Shown: piece by piece, positions 28,036 to 38,185 of the stretch
Layout: the number at the start of each line of letters is the position of its first letter
How positions within the stretch are numbered: the stretch's first letter is position 1
Source of the DNA: an uncultured Draconibacterium sp.
Lineage (GTDB): Bacteria > Bacteroidota > Bacteroidia > Bacteroidales > Prolixibacteraceae
Assembly (NCBI RefSeq): GCF_913063105.1
Contig: NZ_CAJXYQ010000008.1
Span: 124,001-188,000, forward strand
Reading direction: 5' to 3'
DNA length: 64,000 nucleotides
The notes under the pieces: model-generated
Databases searched by the model: none
Told to the model about the DNA's origin: nothing
Seen by the model: only the letters and a program-made list of their open reading frames with translations
Translations under genes and position numbers: made by a program

Positions 28036-29586
28036 ATGAAATACCGAAAAGAATTAAAGAAACTCATCTCAGTATTGGCCCTAATCCTTCTAGTGGTTGC
28101 AGGCCCACGAGATCTATACGCTGGATCGAGAGACAGGCCCAATATCATCTTTCTAATGACCGACGACCAGCGTTGGGATAACATGGGCTGTTATGGTAGG
28201 TCCGAGTTCAACACTCCCAATATCGATAAATTGGCAGAGCAGGGTGTTATTTTCGACAAGGCATATTATGCCGTCGCAATATGTATGCCTAGTCGCGTAA
28301 CCATGATGACGGGGCGTTACAATTCGAATCACCGTGTTGGATTTGTGGCTCCCGACGACTATACCTTGTCGCAAGCTGATTTTGAAAAGGGCTATCCCGC
28401 CGTATTAAAAAATGCAGGTTACCGTACTGGTTTTATCGGTAAAGTTGGCTTTACCGTTACCGCAGAAGCAACGAGGCCAAGTACACCCAAAGAGCATTTC
28501 TACAAAAAACACATGGGTGAAATCTTCGATTTTTTTGCAGGCACCGAAACCCATGATAGAAATGGCATGGTTACCTGGTCGGAAGATAATGAAGCACTGG
28601 AAGCAATTTTTAAAGAGGGACGTGAAAATTCGGGACGAACTCTACGAACCGGTGAAGCCATGTTGCGCTTTTTAGATACGCAACCTGATGATCAACCGTT
28701 CTGCCTTTCAGTAAGTTTTTATGCGGTTAAGCACGACAATAACAAGGATATTTACATGCCTCATTTCGAGTACTACAAAGATTTTAATATGTCGGTGCCT
28801 GAAAATTGGGAGGAAGATAATTCGGATGATTTGCCTAAGGTAGTGGTTGAAAATGCAAGAGGACCACGTTTACATGCACAGCGTTCATCTACCCCAGAGC
28901 TTTACCAAAGACTGGTGCGCCGCTTTGCTACACAAGGTTATAGTGTTGATGAGCAAGTTGGTTTATTGGTAGAAAAGCTGAAAGAGAAAGGAATGTTGGA
29001 AAATACCATCATTATCTACACCAGCGATAACGGGCGTTTTCAGGGCTCACACGGACTTTTTGATAAGTGTTTACTATACGAAGAATCGGTGAAAGCACCT
29101 CTGATTGTATACGATGGTCGTGTTCCCGAACATAAACGTGGGTATAGAGAAGATGCTTTAATCTCATCGGTGGATATGGCACCAACGATTCTCTCGCTGG
29201 CCGGAATTGAAGTACCAGAAGGTGTTCAGGGCAGAGATTTTAGTGGAGTTTTGGATAAAACTCAAGATATGAGCCAATGGCGCGATGCTGTATTTATGGA
29301 AGATCTTTTTCTGGCAGAGATGTTCGGAAGTAGATACAAGGAAAACGTTGATGAAATAAACCAAGGATTGATTGATAATAATAAATCGTATCGCAGTCAT
29401 GGCGTTCGAACCGATCGTTACAAATATTTTGTGTATTACGAGCATACCCCCAAAATTGAAGAGTTGTATGATTTGGAGAATGATCCTTTGGAGCAGGTTA
29501 ACTTGGTAAATAATTCAGAGTACAATAAAGTGCTGAAAGAGTTACGAAAAAAAACCGAAGAAATGTACAACGAAGCTATTCAATAA
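28036..29586 (+). CDS. S1-family sulfatase 1
   Basis: A formylglycine sulfatase of 516 aa with an N-terminal signal peptide (ending DLYAG). The metal site opens with NIIFLMTDDQRWD (Asp43, Asp44), the nucleophile Cys83 lies in ICMPSRVTMMTGRY, and the second metal site is TSDNGRFQGSHG. The Cys must be oxidised to formylglycine by a maturase, which is not in this window. The tail holds the usual S1 C-terminal subdomain (RTDRYKYFVYY, ELYDLENDPLEQ). It should remove a sulfate ester from the glycan; position and sugar unknown. The lyase copy 2 follows after 29 bp, a pair repeated at 46544/48250. Confidence 0.94.
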   Translation: MKYRKELKKLISVLALILLVVAGPRDLYAGSRDRPNIIFLMTDDQRWDNMGCYGRSEFNTPNIDKLAEQGVIFDKAYYAVAICMPSRVTMMTGRYNSNHRVGFVAPDDYTLSQADFEKGYPAVLKNAGYRTGFIGKVGFTVTAEATRPSTPKEHFYKKHMGEIFDFFAGTETHDRNGMVTWSEDNEALEAIFKEGRENSGRTLRTGEAMLRFLDTQPDDQPFCLSVSFYAVKHDNNKDIYMPHFEYYKDFNMSVPENWEEDNSDDLPKVVVENARGPRLHAQRSSTPELYQRLVRRFATQGYSVDEQVGLLVEKLKEKGMLENTIIIYTSDNGRFQGSHGLFDKCLLYEESVKAPLIVYDGRVPEHKRGYREDALISSVDMAPTILSLAGIEVPEGVQGRDFSGVLDKTQDMSQWRDAVFMEDLFLAEMFGSRYKENVDEINQGLIDNNKSYRSHGVRTDRYKYFVYYEHTPKIEELYDLENDPLEQVNLVNNSEYNKVLKELRKKTEEMYNEAIQ

Positions 29587-29615
29587 TATCTGACAAAAAG
29601 TAGAACATAATAATC

Positions 29616-32357
29616 ATGATAAGAAAACTAAAATTAGTAGCCGTTTTAATAAGTTTTTTCAGCTTGGTAAACGCACAAGAAACAATCCAAATTCCACTTC
29701 CAAAAGACCTTACACAAGGTTATCCACGTTTGTATATTACTCAAGCCGAAAAAGAGAACCTTGAAGAAACTATTCAACAGGAAGAATGGGCACAGGACGT
29801 TCTTGCCGGAATCCATAAGAAGATTGACACTCATGTTAAAGGTCATGTGAACGACCCTGAATGGATGCCATCGCGCCTGATGATGTACTGGAAAACCAAA
29901 GCCACGAATGTGTATGTAAACGGAATTTACTATTCCCATGCTGATGGTGAGGCACCGGTGCCAACCGTTCGATATACCGGATCGCGCGATTATACCACCA
30001 ATTATGCAATGCCCGATTTGGAAGATATTCTTCCGTATATGGACGATGAGCGGGGTTTGTACCTTCGCAATAAAAGCAAAGAAGGCAATCCTTTGGAGTG
30101 GGTGGAGCAGTCGAAAACAGGGGGCATACTTCACCGGCACAATGAAAAACTGCTGGGCTTTGCCCGCGATGCCGCATTTCTGTATTGGCTCGAAGGAGAC
30201 GAACGATTTGCCAAATTTGCTTTCGATATTTTTGATACCTACATGATGGGAATGTATTATCGCAACGAACCCATTGATTTGTTAAATGGTCACATTCAAA
30301 CGCTGGTGGGCATGACTTGTTTCCAGGTAATTCACGAAAAAGGCTTAATCGTGGTTGCCGAACTTTACGACTTCCTTCATCAATACATCGAAAAAAACGA
30401 ACCGGAGAAAATTGGCCTTTACGATGCTACCATAAAAAAATGGAACGAGAACATAATTCGAAACGGGGTTCCACAAAATAACTGGAACCTGCACCAGGCA
30501 AAAACGATACTGAAAGGTGCCATGGTGCTAAAAGACAACAAATTTTATGAGGACGGGAAAGGCCGTGAATATTACATCGATTATATTCTGAATCAAACCT
30601 CTGCACGCCAGTGGTCGTTGACCAAATTTATGGACTATGGTTACGACGAAAATAACGGTGTATGGGCCGAGTGCCCGGGCTACTCGCAGGGCGTTACCAA
30701 AGACCTCGCCAACTTTATTCGCGATTTCGACAATGCTTTCGACCACAATATTCTTCCTTTTGCCCCCGTAATGGAGAAAGCTGTAAAAATGCTGCCGCAA
30801 TACCTGTTCCCGAATGGGCAGATAGTTGCTTTTGGCGATACGAACTACGGTCCACTTTATACAGAGCCCATGAGCGACATGGTGCGTATTGCCCAGAAAA
30901 ACGGGAATGAATCTTTGGAAGAAGAATTCACGGCCATGTATCGTTTGTTTGAACCAAATGCCGACAAACCTGCCCAACAACGCAGGCCGCGGGCAGATAT
31001 TTCTTCGTTTTTTGCCAGTAAACCCTTAGTTCTAAATCCGGATTACCAGCCAGCTGAAAGAAGCAATTACATCACCCAAACCTTTTACGCTCCAAATGTT
31101 AGCTGGCACGTACAGCGCATGGACTGGGGAACTGATGGAATGATGGTATCGATGAATGGCTCGTTGGGTAACCACATGCATGCGAATGGAATTAATATTG
31201 AACTTTACGGAAAAGGTTTGGTGCAGGGCGCAGACCCGGGAAAAGGAGCAGGCTATTTACAACCCATTTATTTGGAGTATTATTCGCAATTTCCGGCGCA
31301 CAACACGGTAATGGTTGATGGCGCATCGTCGTATACCGAAATGCTGAGTTACCATGCTTTTGACTTAATGGGAGAGTACCCAAAATCGGAGCAAAAAACA
31401 GGCTATTATCCAAATATTACTTATACCGATGTTTATTTTCTGGAGCCGGAGACACGAAGTGACCAAAACCGCACAGTGAGCATTGTAAAGACCGGTAAAA
31501 CCACCGGGTATTATGTCGATGTGTTCCGCTCGAAAAAACAACGCAAAGGGGATAAATTTCACGACTATTATTACCACAACCTGGGACAAAGCATGCAAAT
31601 TAGCGATACCAAAGGAAACCCGCTGGAACTTACTCCAAGTGAGGAAATGGGATTTGCCGGAGGACACCTTTACGCATTGGATTATATGTGGGATAAAAAA
31701 TCGGTACATACCAGCGAAGATTATGTAGCTGAATGGAAAATTGACCGACCTGAAAATGAAACCGACGTGTTTATGAACCTTTGGATGAAAGGGACTGAGG
31801 GGCGCGAAGTTTACACTGTAAAATCACCTCCATGCAAATCCTTTAAAGACAAAACAGGAATTCCGTACGATATTGACCACGAGCCATACTTAACCGTGGT
31901 TGCACGCCAGCATGGCGAAGCCTGGGAGCATCCTTTTATTTCGGTTTACGAACCTTATACTTCTGCAAAGGGAAAAAGCATTAAATCGATTTCTGGCTTC
32001 GATGATGAAAATGGAAACAAGGATTTTGCAGGAATTCATGTTGTCAGTAAAACAGGTCGGGAAGATTTTGTTTTCTCAACGTACGACGAAAAAACGGCCA
32101 AATATAAAAACATATCAACCAATGCCGCTTATGCTTTGGTGGGGAATGAAAAATACGGTGATTTCGTACTGTTTATGGGTAATGGAACAACGCTGGAGGC
32201 AAATGGATTTTCATTAACAACATCTAAAAAAGGAAATGTAGTGCTGGAAAAAAAGAATGGAGAATTGTTCCTGCACAATGAAATTCCGATAACCATTTCA
32301 TTTACAAATTCTGAAAAGAAATTTAATTCGGGAGAATATAGAAACATAAAGTTTTAA
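29616..32357 (+). CDS. Heparinase II/III-like polysaccharide lyase, copy 2
   Basis: 913 aa, signal peptide ending VNAQE. It shares with copies 1 and 3 the blocks VPTVRYTGSRDYTTNY, YMDDERGLYLR, YYRNEPIDLLNGH, NNWNLHQAK and the sandwich start GNHMHANGINIELYGKG followed by SQFPAHNTVMVDG. In this copy the first His of the GNHAHxNG motif region is kept while Ala is replaced by Met. The protein is predicted to cleave uronate-containing chains by beta-elimination. The sulfatase immediately upstream could remove a sulfate that blocks the lyase. Confidence 0.85.
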   Translation: MIRKLKLVAVLISFFSLVNAQETIQIPLPKDLTQGYPRLYITQAEKENLEETIQQEEWAQDVLAGIHKKIDTHVKGHVNDPEWMPSRLMMYWKTKATNVYVNGIYYSHADGEAPVPTVRYTGSRDYTTNYAMPDLEDILPYMDDERGLYLRNKSKEGNPLEWVEQSKTGGILHRHNEKLLGFARDAAFLYWLEGDERFAKFAFDIFDTYMMGMYYRNEPIDLLNGHIQTLVGMTCFQVIHEKGLIVVAELYDFLHQYIEKNEPEKIGLYDATIKKWNENIIRNGVPQNNWNLHQAKTILKGAMVLKDNKFYEDGKGREYYIDYILNQTSARQWSLTKFMDYGYDENNGVWAECPGYSQGVTKDLANFIRDFDNAFDHNILPFAPVMEKAVKMLPQYLFPNGQIVAFGDTNYGPLYTEPMSDMVRIAQKNGNESLEEEFTAMYRLFEPNADKPAQQRRPRADISSFFASKPLVLNPDYQPAERSNYITQTFYAPNVSWHVQRMDWGTDGMMVSMNGSLGNHMHANGINIELYGKGLVQGADPGKGAGYLQPIYLEYYSQFPAHNTVMVDGASSYTEMLSYHAFDLMGEYPKSEQKTGYYPNITYTDVYFLEPETRSDQNRTVSIVKTGKTTGYYVDVFRSKKQRKGDKFHDYYYHNLGQSMQISDTKGNPLELTPSEEMGFAGGHLYALDYMWDKKSVHTSEDYVAEWKIDRPENETDVFMNLWMKGTEGREVYTVKSPPCKSFKDKTGIPYDIDHEPYLTVVARQHGEAWEHPFISVYEPYTSAKGKSIKSISGFDDENGNKDFAGIHVVSKTGREDFVFSTYDEKTAKYKNISTNAAYALVGNEKYGDFVLFMGNGTTLEANGFSLTTSKKGNVVLEKKNGELFLHNEIPITISFTNSEKKFNSGEYRNIKF

Positions 32358-32460
32358 AAAAAAGATGTCCCTTTTAGTCTGAAATTCTCTCGTATAAGAA
32401 GAAACTGTACCTATTTTATAAGACCTGTCAACATTTAACAACCTAAAAATAAAACAATTG

Positions 32461-33912
32461 ATGAAAAAACTAAAATCGATAACCTTTATTCTTTTATGCT
32501 TGCTGCTTTTCAGTTGCCAAAAAGAAGCTACTAAACAACCCAATTTCCTGTTTATTTTGGTCGACGACCAATCGGCTTTCGACTTAAAATTGTACGACGA
32601 AAATTCGATTTTGGAAACACCCAATATCGATAAATTGGCCGAAGGAGGAATGGTTTTCGAAAGTGCCTACCACATGGGGTCAATGAATGGGGCTGTTTGC
32701 ACGCCTTCACGCCATATGATTATGAGCGGACGTACCGTTTGGAATCTGCCAGAAAGTGCAGGAAAAATGTCTGCTTACAATTGCCCCGACAGCCTGCAAC
32801 TACAAACCATTGGTGCCGTATTTAGCCGGGCCGGCTACAATACCATGCGCACCTGCAAAAAGGGAAATTCTTTTGGGGCTGCCAATACCCAGTTTACCGT
32901 GGTGCACGATGCCACAAAACGTGGGGGTACCGAAGAAAGCGGAAGCGCGTGGCACGGTCAACAAGTGCTTAATTACTTAAACACCAGGGAAGCAAACCAG
33001 GAGAAAGAACCATTCTTTATCTATTTTGGTTTTTCACATCCTCACGATGAACGTAATGGTACACCTGAGTTATTGGCAAAATATGGTGCTACAAACCATA
33101 AAGACAAAGAATCGTTGCCGGCAGCTAATCCAAAGCAGCCCGAAGTTCCTGTAAATTATTTGTTTGAGCATCCGTTTTTTCATGGTCACCCGGCCTTACG
33201 CGACGAAGAGCGTGTACCGGGAGTTTGGAAAAATCGCGATGTAAATACCATCCGAAACGAGCAAGGGCGAGAATTTGCCTGCTCCGAAAATATTGACATT
33301 CAGATTGGTAAAGTGCTGAAAAAGCTGGAAGAAATGGGTGAGTTGGATAATACCTACATTGTTTACACTGCCGACCACGGAATTGCCATTGGTCGCCATG
33401 GTTTAATGGGCAAACAAAACCTTTACGAGCACTGCTGGCGTGTTCCATTTATTGTAAATGGCCCTGGAATTGCAGCAGGAACTCGTGTGGAAGGGAATGT
33501 TTATTTGCTTGACTGTTTGCCAACTTTATGCGATTTAGCCGGTATTGAAATTCCGGAAACCGTGATGGGCAAAAGCATGAAACCAATTTTGGAAGGTACT
33601 GAACAAACTTTACGCGATGTTATGTATGGTGTGTATGCGGGTGGAACCAAACCAGGAATCCGCTCGGTTCGAAAAGGCGACTGGAAACTGATAAAATACG
33701 ATATGATGGACGGTGCCGTTCGCGAAACACAATTGTTTAATCTGGCTGAGAATCCCAATGAATTTTTACCGGAACATGGTAAAACCGGTGAAATGGAAAC
33801 CGATTTAGCTGAGAACCCAAAGTACGCTGAAAAACTGGCAGAAATGGAAGCACTGCTTCTTCAGCAAATGGAGGAACACAACGACCCATATCGCATGTGG
33901 GATCAAGAATAA
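32461..33912 (+). CDS. S1-family sulfatase 2, lipoprotein
   Basis: The ATG at 32461 is preferred to the in-frame TTG just before it. 483 aa, lipobox LFSC (Cys19). The metal site is FLFILVDDQSAFD, the formylglycine Cys80 is in GAVCTPSRHMIMSGR, and the second metal block is YTADHGIAIGRHGLMGKQN. The C-terminal subdomain ends with a short helix (EALLLQQMEEHNDP). The ADHG block instead of SDNG resembles choline-sulfatase-like or heparan-type S1 subfamilies, so it may act on a different sulfate position from sulfatases 4 and 5. Confidence 0.93.
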   Translation: MKKLKSITFILLCLLLFSCQKEATKQPNFLFILVDDQSAFDLKLYDENSILETPNIDKLAEGGMVFESAYHMGSMNGAVCTPSRHMIMSGRTVWNLPESAGKMSAYNCPDSLQLQTIGAVFSRAGYNTMRTCKKGNSFGAANTQFTVVHDATKRGGTEESGSAWHGQQVLNYLNTREANQEKEPFFIYFGFSHPHDERNGTPELLAKYGATNHKDKESLPAANPKQPEVPVNYLFEHPFFHGHPALRDEERVPGVWKNRDVNTIRNEQGREFACSENIDIQIGKVLKKLEEMGELDNTYIVYTADHGIAIGRHGLMGKQNLYEHCWRVPFIVNGPGIAAGTRVEGNVYLLDCLPTLCDLAGIEIPETVMGKSMKPILEGTEQTLRDVMYGVYAGGTKPGIRSVRKGDWKLIKYDMMDGAVRETQLFNLAENPNEFLPEHGKTGEMETDLAENPKYAEKLAEMEALLLQQMEEHNDPYRMWDQE

Positions 33913-33939
33913 GGGAGTTTAGAATGAGGGAATTTAAGA

Positions 33940-34090
33940 ATATTTGAATTATACCCCTTTGCCTGTTGGCATTTCCCCTTAAAAGGGGAAACGGGGAATT
34001 GAAAAGCCAAAGGTTTTGAAGAAACGTTGAAAGTTGCTTCAAGGCCTGCTCCCTTCATGAGGGGAGCTTTCGACAGACTGAGGGGTATGA
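33940..34090. repeat. Dispersed intergenic repeats with two palindromes
   Basis: The 203-bp gap between a sulfatase and a LamG-like gene holds a hairpin with 9-bp arms (TTTCCCCTT / AAGGGGAAA, 33972-33991) and a second hairpin around 34048-34066. Bases 34000-34076 align with 7228-7304 (blocks AAGCC, CAAGG/CAAAG, GCTCCC and CGACAG). No gene is present. Confidence 0.55.
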
Positions 34091-34115
34091 AAAGAGTCAA
34101 TAAAATAATATTATA

Positions 34116-34787
34116 ATGGAAACACTAAAAAACACAATTTTATTACTGGCCGTAATAATTTTTGCAGTAGGATCTGCACAAGCTCAAAAACTAACTCCCG
34201 AAGACTTAAACAACTGGACTTTTTTAGGTCAGGGAACTAAAATGGTAGAAAGCCACAATCAGTTCTTTATGAAAGAAGACCCGATGCAAAGCAACGGGGT
34301 AATGATAGTAAGCCCCGAAAGTTATGGTGAAAATGTGGTCATAAAATACGATGTTATGTCGGTAACAACTGCTGGCGTATTGGTAGCAATTTTGTCAGCT
34401 TCAAATCCCGGAGAAGATACAGGTATAACTATTCCTAAAGATTATGATGGCTCAATGAGTCTTTGGATTGATGATGTGGAAAACTATTTGTATGCCTTTA
34501 GGAATGGTCCGCATAATTTCACTCCGTTTATCCGTAAATACCCGTGTCCTGCTGGTCAAGACCCGGCTTTGATTTCAATGGAGAAAAACTTTATGCACCC
34601 CGGTGTTTACTACTCGGTTGAAATTGGCCGAAAAGGAAATTTATTGTGGTGTAAAGTGGATGGTGAAACCATTCTGGAAACTACCGATAAAAATGCTTTT
34701 GGCGGTGGTCACATTGCTTTCCGAATTCGAGGAACAGCCGGCGAATATGCAGCTTGTTTAATCCGAAATGTTGAAATAATAAAATAG
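34116..34787 (+). CDS. Secreted lectin/LamG-fold protein (DUF1961-like)
   Basis: 223 aa with a signal peptide cleaved at AQAQK. The mature part looks like one concanavalin-type beta-sandwich: entry strand NNWTFLGQGTKM, a middle strand pair ENVVIKYDVMSVTTAGVLVAIL, WIDDVENYLYAFRNGP, and the closing GGHIAFRIRGTAGEYAACLIRNVEI. It is similar in size and topology to YesU-like proteins and partly to the 18127 protein, though the identity is low by eye. Whether it binds or hydrolyses carbohydrate is unknown. It lies alone between two sulfatase genes, each gap filled with repeats. Confidence 0.62.
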   Translation: METLKNTILLLAVIIFAVGSAQAQKLTPEDLNNWTFLGQGTKMVESHNQFFMKEDPMQSNGVMIVSPESYGENVVIKYDVMSVTTAGVLVAILSASNPGEDTGITIPKDYDGSMSLWIDDVENYLYAFRNGPHNFTPFIRKYPCPAGQDPALISMEKNFMHPGVYYSVEIGRKGNLLWCKVDGETILETTDKNAFGGGHIAFRIRGTAGEYAACLIRNVEIIK

Positions 34788-34841
34788 AAGAAGTCCGCTT
34801 TTTCTCCCACGTCATTCTGAGCGGAGTCGAAGGAAGGGGAG
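34785..34841. repeat. CTGAGCGGAGTCGAAGGA-type intergenic repeat
   Basis: This stretch is nearly identical to 7165-7220, beginning at the stop codon in both places despite unrelated upstream genes. It is a dispersed non-coding element typical of Bacteroidota intergenic regions. Confidence 0.6.
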
Positions 34842-34925
34842 ATGCCTGTGTCTGGAATATGTGGGAATGGCAGAGGGATATTTTAACTTTTAAGGAGATT
34901 TATTTGGTTCAAAGAAATTAGTAAC

Positions 34926-36371
34926 ATGAAACATCTTAAAAAATTAACAACTATTTTGCTACTAAGCGTAGCCCTTTTCTCCTGCAAAACAGAAGAAAAG
35001 GAAAGCCAGCCCAACATTGTCGTAATTTTATGCGATGACCTTGGCTATGGCGATTTATCAGGTTTCGGTCACCCTGTTATTGAAACACCTAACCTGGATA
35101 AAATGGCCGAAGACGGTATTAAGTTCACCAGTTTTTATTCGGCAGCACCAGTGTGTTCACCATCCCGAGCTGGTTTGCTTACAGGAAGAAGTCCAAACAG
35201 AGCAGGGATTTACGATTTTATTCCCGGACCACGAAAAAGCGAGGATTGTCGCGATATTGTGCATCTTCAGGCACATGAACAAACCATACCGGGCATGCTA
35301 AAAACGGTTGGGTATTCAACTTGTTTGTCGGGGAAATGGCACTGCAGTTCGCATTTTAATTCTGATAAACAACCAACACCGGGTTACTTTGGTTTCGACC
35401 ACTGGTTTGCCACGCATAACAATGCGGCACCAAGCCACGAAAATCCTAAAAATTTTGTGCGCAATGGCCATGATGTTGGGCAATTGGAAGGATTTAGTTG
35501 CCAGTTGGTTGTTGATGAAGCATTAAACTGGCTCAAAAACAAAGAAGACAGAAATCCGTTTTACCTGCAGGTGTGTTTTCACGAACCGCACGAACCCGTA
35601 GCATCTCCTGCACAACTGGTTGAAAAATATATGTCGCAATCGGAAAACGAAGACCAGGCTCAGTATTTTGCCAATGTAGAAAATATGGATAAGGCAGTAG
35701 GACAATTAATTGAGTACCTTAAAGCTAATCATGGTGATAATACGCTGATTGTTTTTAGCTCCGATAATGGCCCTGAAACTTTAATGCGTTACTATCGAGC
35801 CAAACGTTCGTATGGTTCGCCTGGCGAGCTAAAAGGAATGAAACTTTGGACGAGCGAAGCGGGTTTTCGTGTTCCCGGAGTTTTTCGGTGGTTAGGAAAA
35901 GAAACGTTTAACGGCACTACCGATGCTGTGGTTTCATCGCTCGATTTCATGCCTACCTTTGCCGAAATTTCCGGAGCAACGCTTCCTGATGTTATTTTGG
36001 ACGGACAGTCGATTATTCCTTTGATTGAAACGGGAAGCATGAATAGGGTGAAACCATTAACCTGGGCATTTTACGATGCCATAAACGAGCGTATGGTGGC
36101 AATGCGCACCAACGACTGGAAAATTATGTGCCGCCTGAAAAGCGATACTTCCTATGTGGAAAATTTCCATAACATTTACGATGGAAACGAGCAGATGATT
36201 AAAGAAGCAGAACTTACTGATTTCGTTTTGTATAATATGAATGAAGACATCTCTGAAAGCACTGATGTTTCGGAAAAATACCCTGATAAATTTGAAGAGA
36301 TGAAAGAATTGTTGAAGTCGGAATATGCCGCACTTCTTGAAGGTAGCTTTGTTTGGGAAAGGAAAGAATAA
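34926..36371 (+). CDS. S1-family sulfatase 3, lipoprotein
   Basis: 481 aa, lipobox LFSC (Cys20). Metal-binding start VVILCDDLGYGDLSG, formylglycine Cys77 in APVCSPSRAGLLTGR, second metal motif FSSDNGPETL. The region between (GKWHCSSHFNSDKQPTPGYF and CFHEPHEPVASPAQLV) is like that of N-acetylgalactosamine-6-sulfatase or arylsulfatase A type S1 proteins, so an exo-acting 6-O or 4-O sulfatase on a galactose- or fucose-type sugar is possible. It sits in a run of three consecutive sulfatases (34926, 36543, 38186) that are clearly different from each other and not recent duplicates. Confidence 0.93.
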   Translation: MKHLKKLTTILLLSVALFSCKTEEKESQPNIVVILCDDLGYGDLSGFGHPVIETPNLDKMAEDGIKFTSFYSAAPVCSPSRAGLLTGRSPNRAGIYDFIPGPRKSEDCRDIVHLQAHEQTIPGMLKTVGYSTCLSGKWHCSSHFNSDKQPTPGYFGFDHWFATHNNAAPSHENPKNFVRNGHDVGQLEGFSCQLVVDEALNWLKNKEDRNPFYLQVCFHEPHEPVASPAQLVEKYMSQSENEDQAQYFANVENMDKAVGQLIEYLKANHGDNTLIVFSSDNGPETLMRYYRAKRSYGSPGELKGMKLWTSEAGFRVPGVFRWLGKETFNGTTDAVVSSLDFMPTFAEISGATLPDVILDGQSIIPLIETGSMNRVKPLTWAFYDAINERMVAMRTNDWKIMCRLKSDTSYVENFHNIYDGNEQMIKEAELTDFVLYNMNEDISESTDVSEKYPDKFEEMKELLKSEYAALLEGSFVWERKE

Positions 36372-36542
36372 AACTTTTGTTTACCCATGTGCCTATCGAC
36401 ATTTTCCTTCATGAGGGAAAACTGCTTCAAACGAAGGAATAATATTTTAATTAAACATAGGAATTTAGTTTAGAATGTGCTTCCCTCGTGAGATCGCGAA
36501 TGGGTGAGGGGTAAATAAGAAATAATAAAACCATTTTATAAA

Positions 36543-38153
36543 ATGACCTTGCATAAATATATTTCAAAACTTGCAGTGTTGGTAGTTTGTGGCCTGTTTT
36601 TTAGTTGCGAAGTGAAACAGGAAAAAAAAATAGACCCCAACATAGTAATCATCTACACCGACGATCAGGGCTCTGGTGATGTGAGTGCACTAAACCCAAA
36701 CGCCAAATTTAAAACTCCTAACATCGACCGGCTTGTTGCTGAAGGAGTAACTTTTACCGACGGGCACAGCAGCGATGCCGTTTGTACACCATCGCGCTAC
36801 ACGCTACTTACCGGAAGATATAGTTGGCGAACTTCGCTAAAAAAAGGAGTGCTTGGAGCCGATGGCCCCTGTTTGATTGAAAAAGACCGTATGACCATCG
36901 CATCGATGCTAAAAGAACAAGGCTACAACACGGCAATGGTTGGTAAATGGCACCTTCAAATGAACTTTGCGGGGACCAAAGGCAAAAACCGCGATTGGTC
37001 GCAACCGTTTACCGACGGCCCTATCGAAAAAGGATTTGATTACTTTTTCGGACTGCCGGCATCCATGAATTTTGGTGTGCTAACCTATTTAGAAAATGAC
37101 CGTGTTTTGGAACCCGCAACACTCTGGACCAAAAAGAAAAAGAATCCAATTCCCAGCTCTTTCCACAATGCAGTTAATCCTGCGGATTATCGGATGACAC
37201 CCCCTTTTATGGATGAGCCTGAAAGTAGAGGTTGGATTGAGGCCGCACCATCGTTTAACGACGAGTTGGTGCTGGAAACTTTTGCAGCCAAAGCGGTTGA
37301 GTACATCGATAGAGTTGCCGATGATGCAAAAAACGGAAAACCCTTCTTTTTGTATTTCCCGCTAACCAGTCCACACTTGCCCCATTGTACCCACCCCGAT
37401 TTTCGGGGACGAACCGCATGTGGTAATTATGGCGATTTTATGGAAGAAACCGATTACCGTGTTGGACAAGTGCTGAATGCCCTAAAAGAAAATGGACTGG
37501 AAGAAAACACATTGGTCATATTTTCCGCCGACAATGGTGCCGAAACAAATTACGTATACCAGCGCGACACATACGACCACTGGAGCTGTATGAACTTTAA
37601 AGGCGGGAAACGTGATATTTACGAAGGCGGACACCGTGTTCCGTTTTTAATGCGCTGGCCAAAAGTAATCAAAGCTGGTAGCAAGGTTGATGTGCCGGTT
37701 TGCCAGTCGGATTACCTGGCAACTATTGCCGAAATTGTTGGTGCTGAAATTCCTGAAAATGCTGCCGAAGACAGCTATAACTTGCTACCCTTGATTTCAG
37801 AAAATATTCCGAAAGAAGAATACCAATCAGATAGAGCCATTATTCATCATTCGGCAAGTGGTCATTTTGCCATTCGCAAAGGCAAATGGAAACTAAATAT
37901 GTTACGCGGCTCGGGAGGCTCTTATAAACCATCTTTTATTGAACCCAAGGAAGGTGAAGCACTTTACGAACTTTACGATATGGAAAACGACCCAGGCGAA
38001 ACTACAAACCTGTATTTCGAACACCCTGAAATTGTAGAATCGCTAACAGCTGAAATCACCGAAATTATTGAAATCGGTAGGTCGACTGATGGTGCTCCAC
38101 AATCATTTGTAAAAGACAACTGGGAGCAGGTATTCTGGATGGAATTGCAGTAA
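36543..38153 (+). CDS. S1-family sulfatase 4, lipoprotein
   Basis: 536 aa with lipobox FFSC (Cys22). Metal motif IVIIYTDDQGSGDVS, formylglycine Cys81 in DAVCTPSRYTLLTGRYSW, second metal motif FSADNGAETNYVYQ, and the GKWHL block around 130. It resembles arylsulfatase A/B-like S1 subfamilies. A long insertion near DGPCLIEKDRMTIASML to FGVLTYLENDRVLE probably shapes the substrate pocket. The preceding 171-bp gap contains more degenerate repeat sequence and no gene. Removes a sulfate ester in the periplasm; regiochemistry unknown. Confidence 0.94.
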   Translation: MTLHKYISKLAVLVVCGLFFSCEVKQEKKIDPNIVIIYTDDQGSGDVSALNPNAKFKTPNIDRLVAEGVTFTDGHSSDAVCTPSRYTLLTGRYSWRTSLKKGVLGADGPCLIEKDRMTIASMLKEQGYNTAMVGKWHLQMNFAGTKGKNRDWSQPFTDGPIEKGFDYFFGLPASMNFGVLTYLENDRVLEPATLWTKKKKNPIPSSFHNAVNPADYRMTPPFMDEPESRGWIEAAPSFNDELVLETFAAKAVEYIDRVADDAKNGKPFFLYFPLTSPHLPHCTHPDFRGRTACGNYGDFMEETDYRVGQVLNALKENGLEENTLVIFSADNGAETNYVYQRDTYDHWSCMNFKGGKRDIYEGGHRVPFLMRWPKVIKAGSKVDVPVCQSDYLATIAEIVGAEIPENAAEDSYNLLPLISENIPKEEYQSDRAIIHHSASGHFAIRKGKWKLNMLRGSGGSYKPSFIEPKEGEALYELYDMENDPGETTNLYFEHPEIVESLTAEITEIIEIGRSTDGAPQSFVKDNWEQVFWMELQ

Positions 38154-38185
38154 AGAACGAATAAAATCAATTAATACAAGTTATT

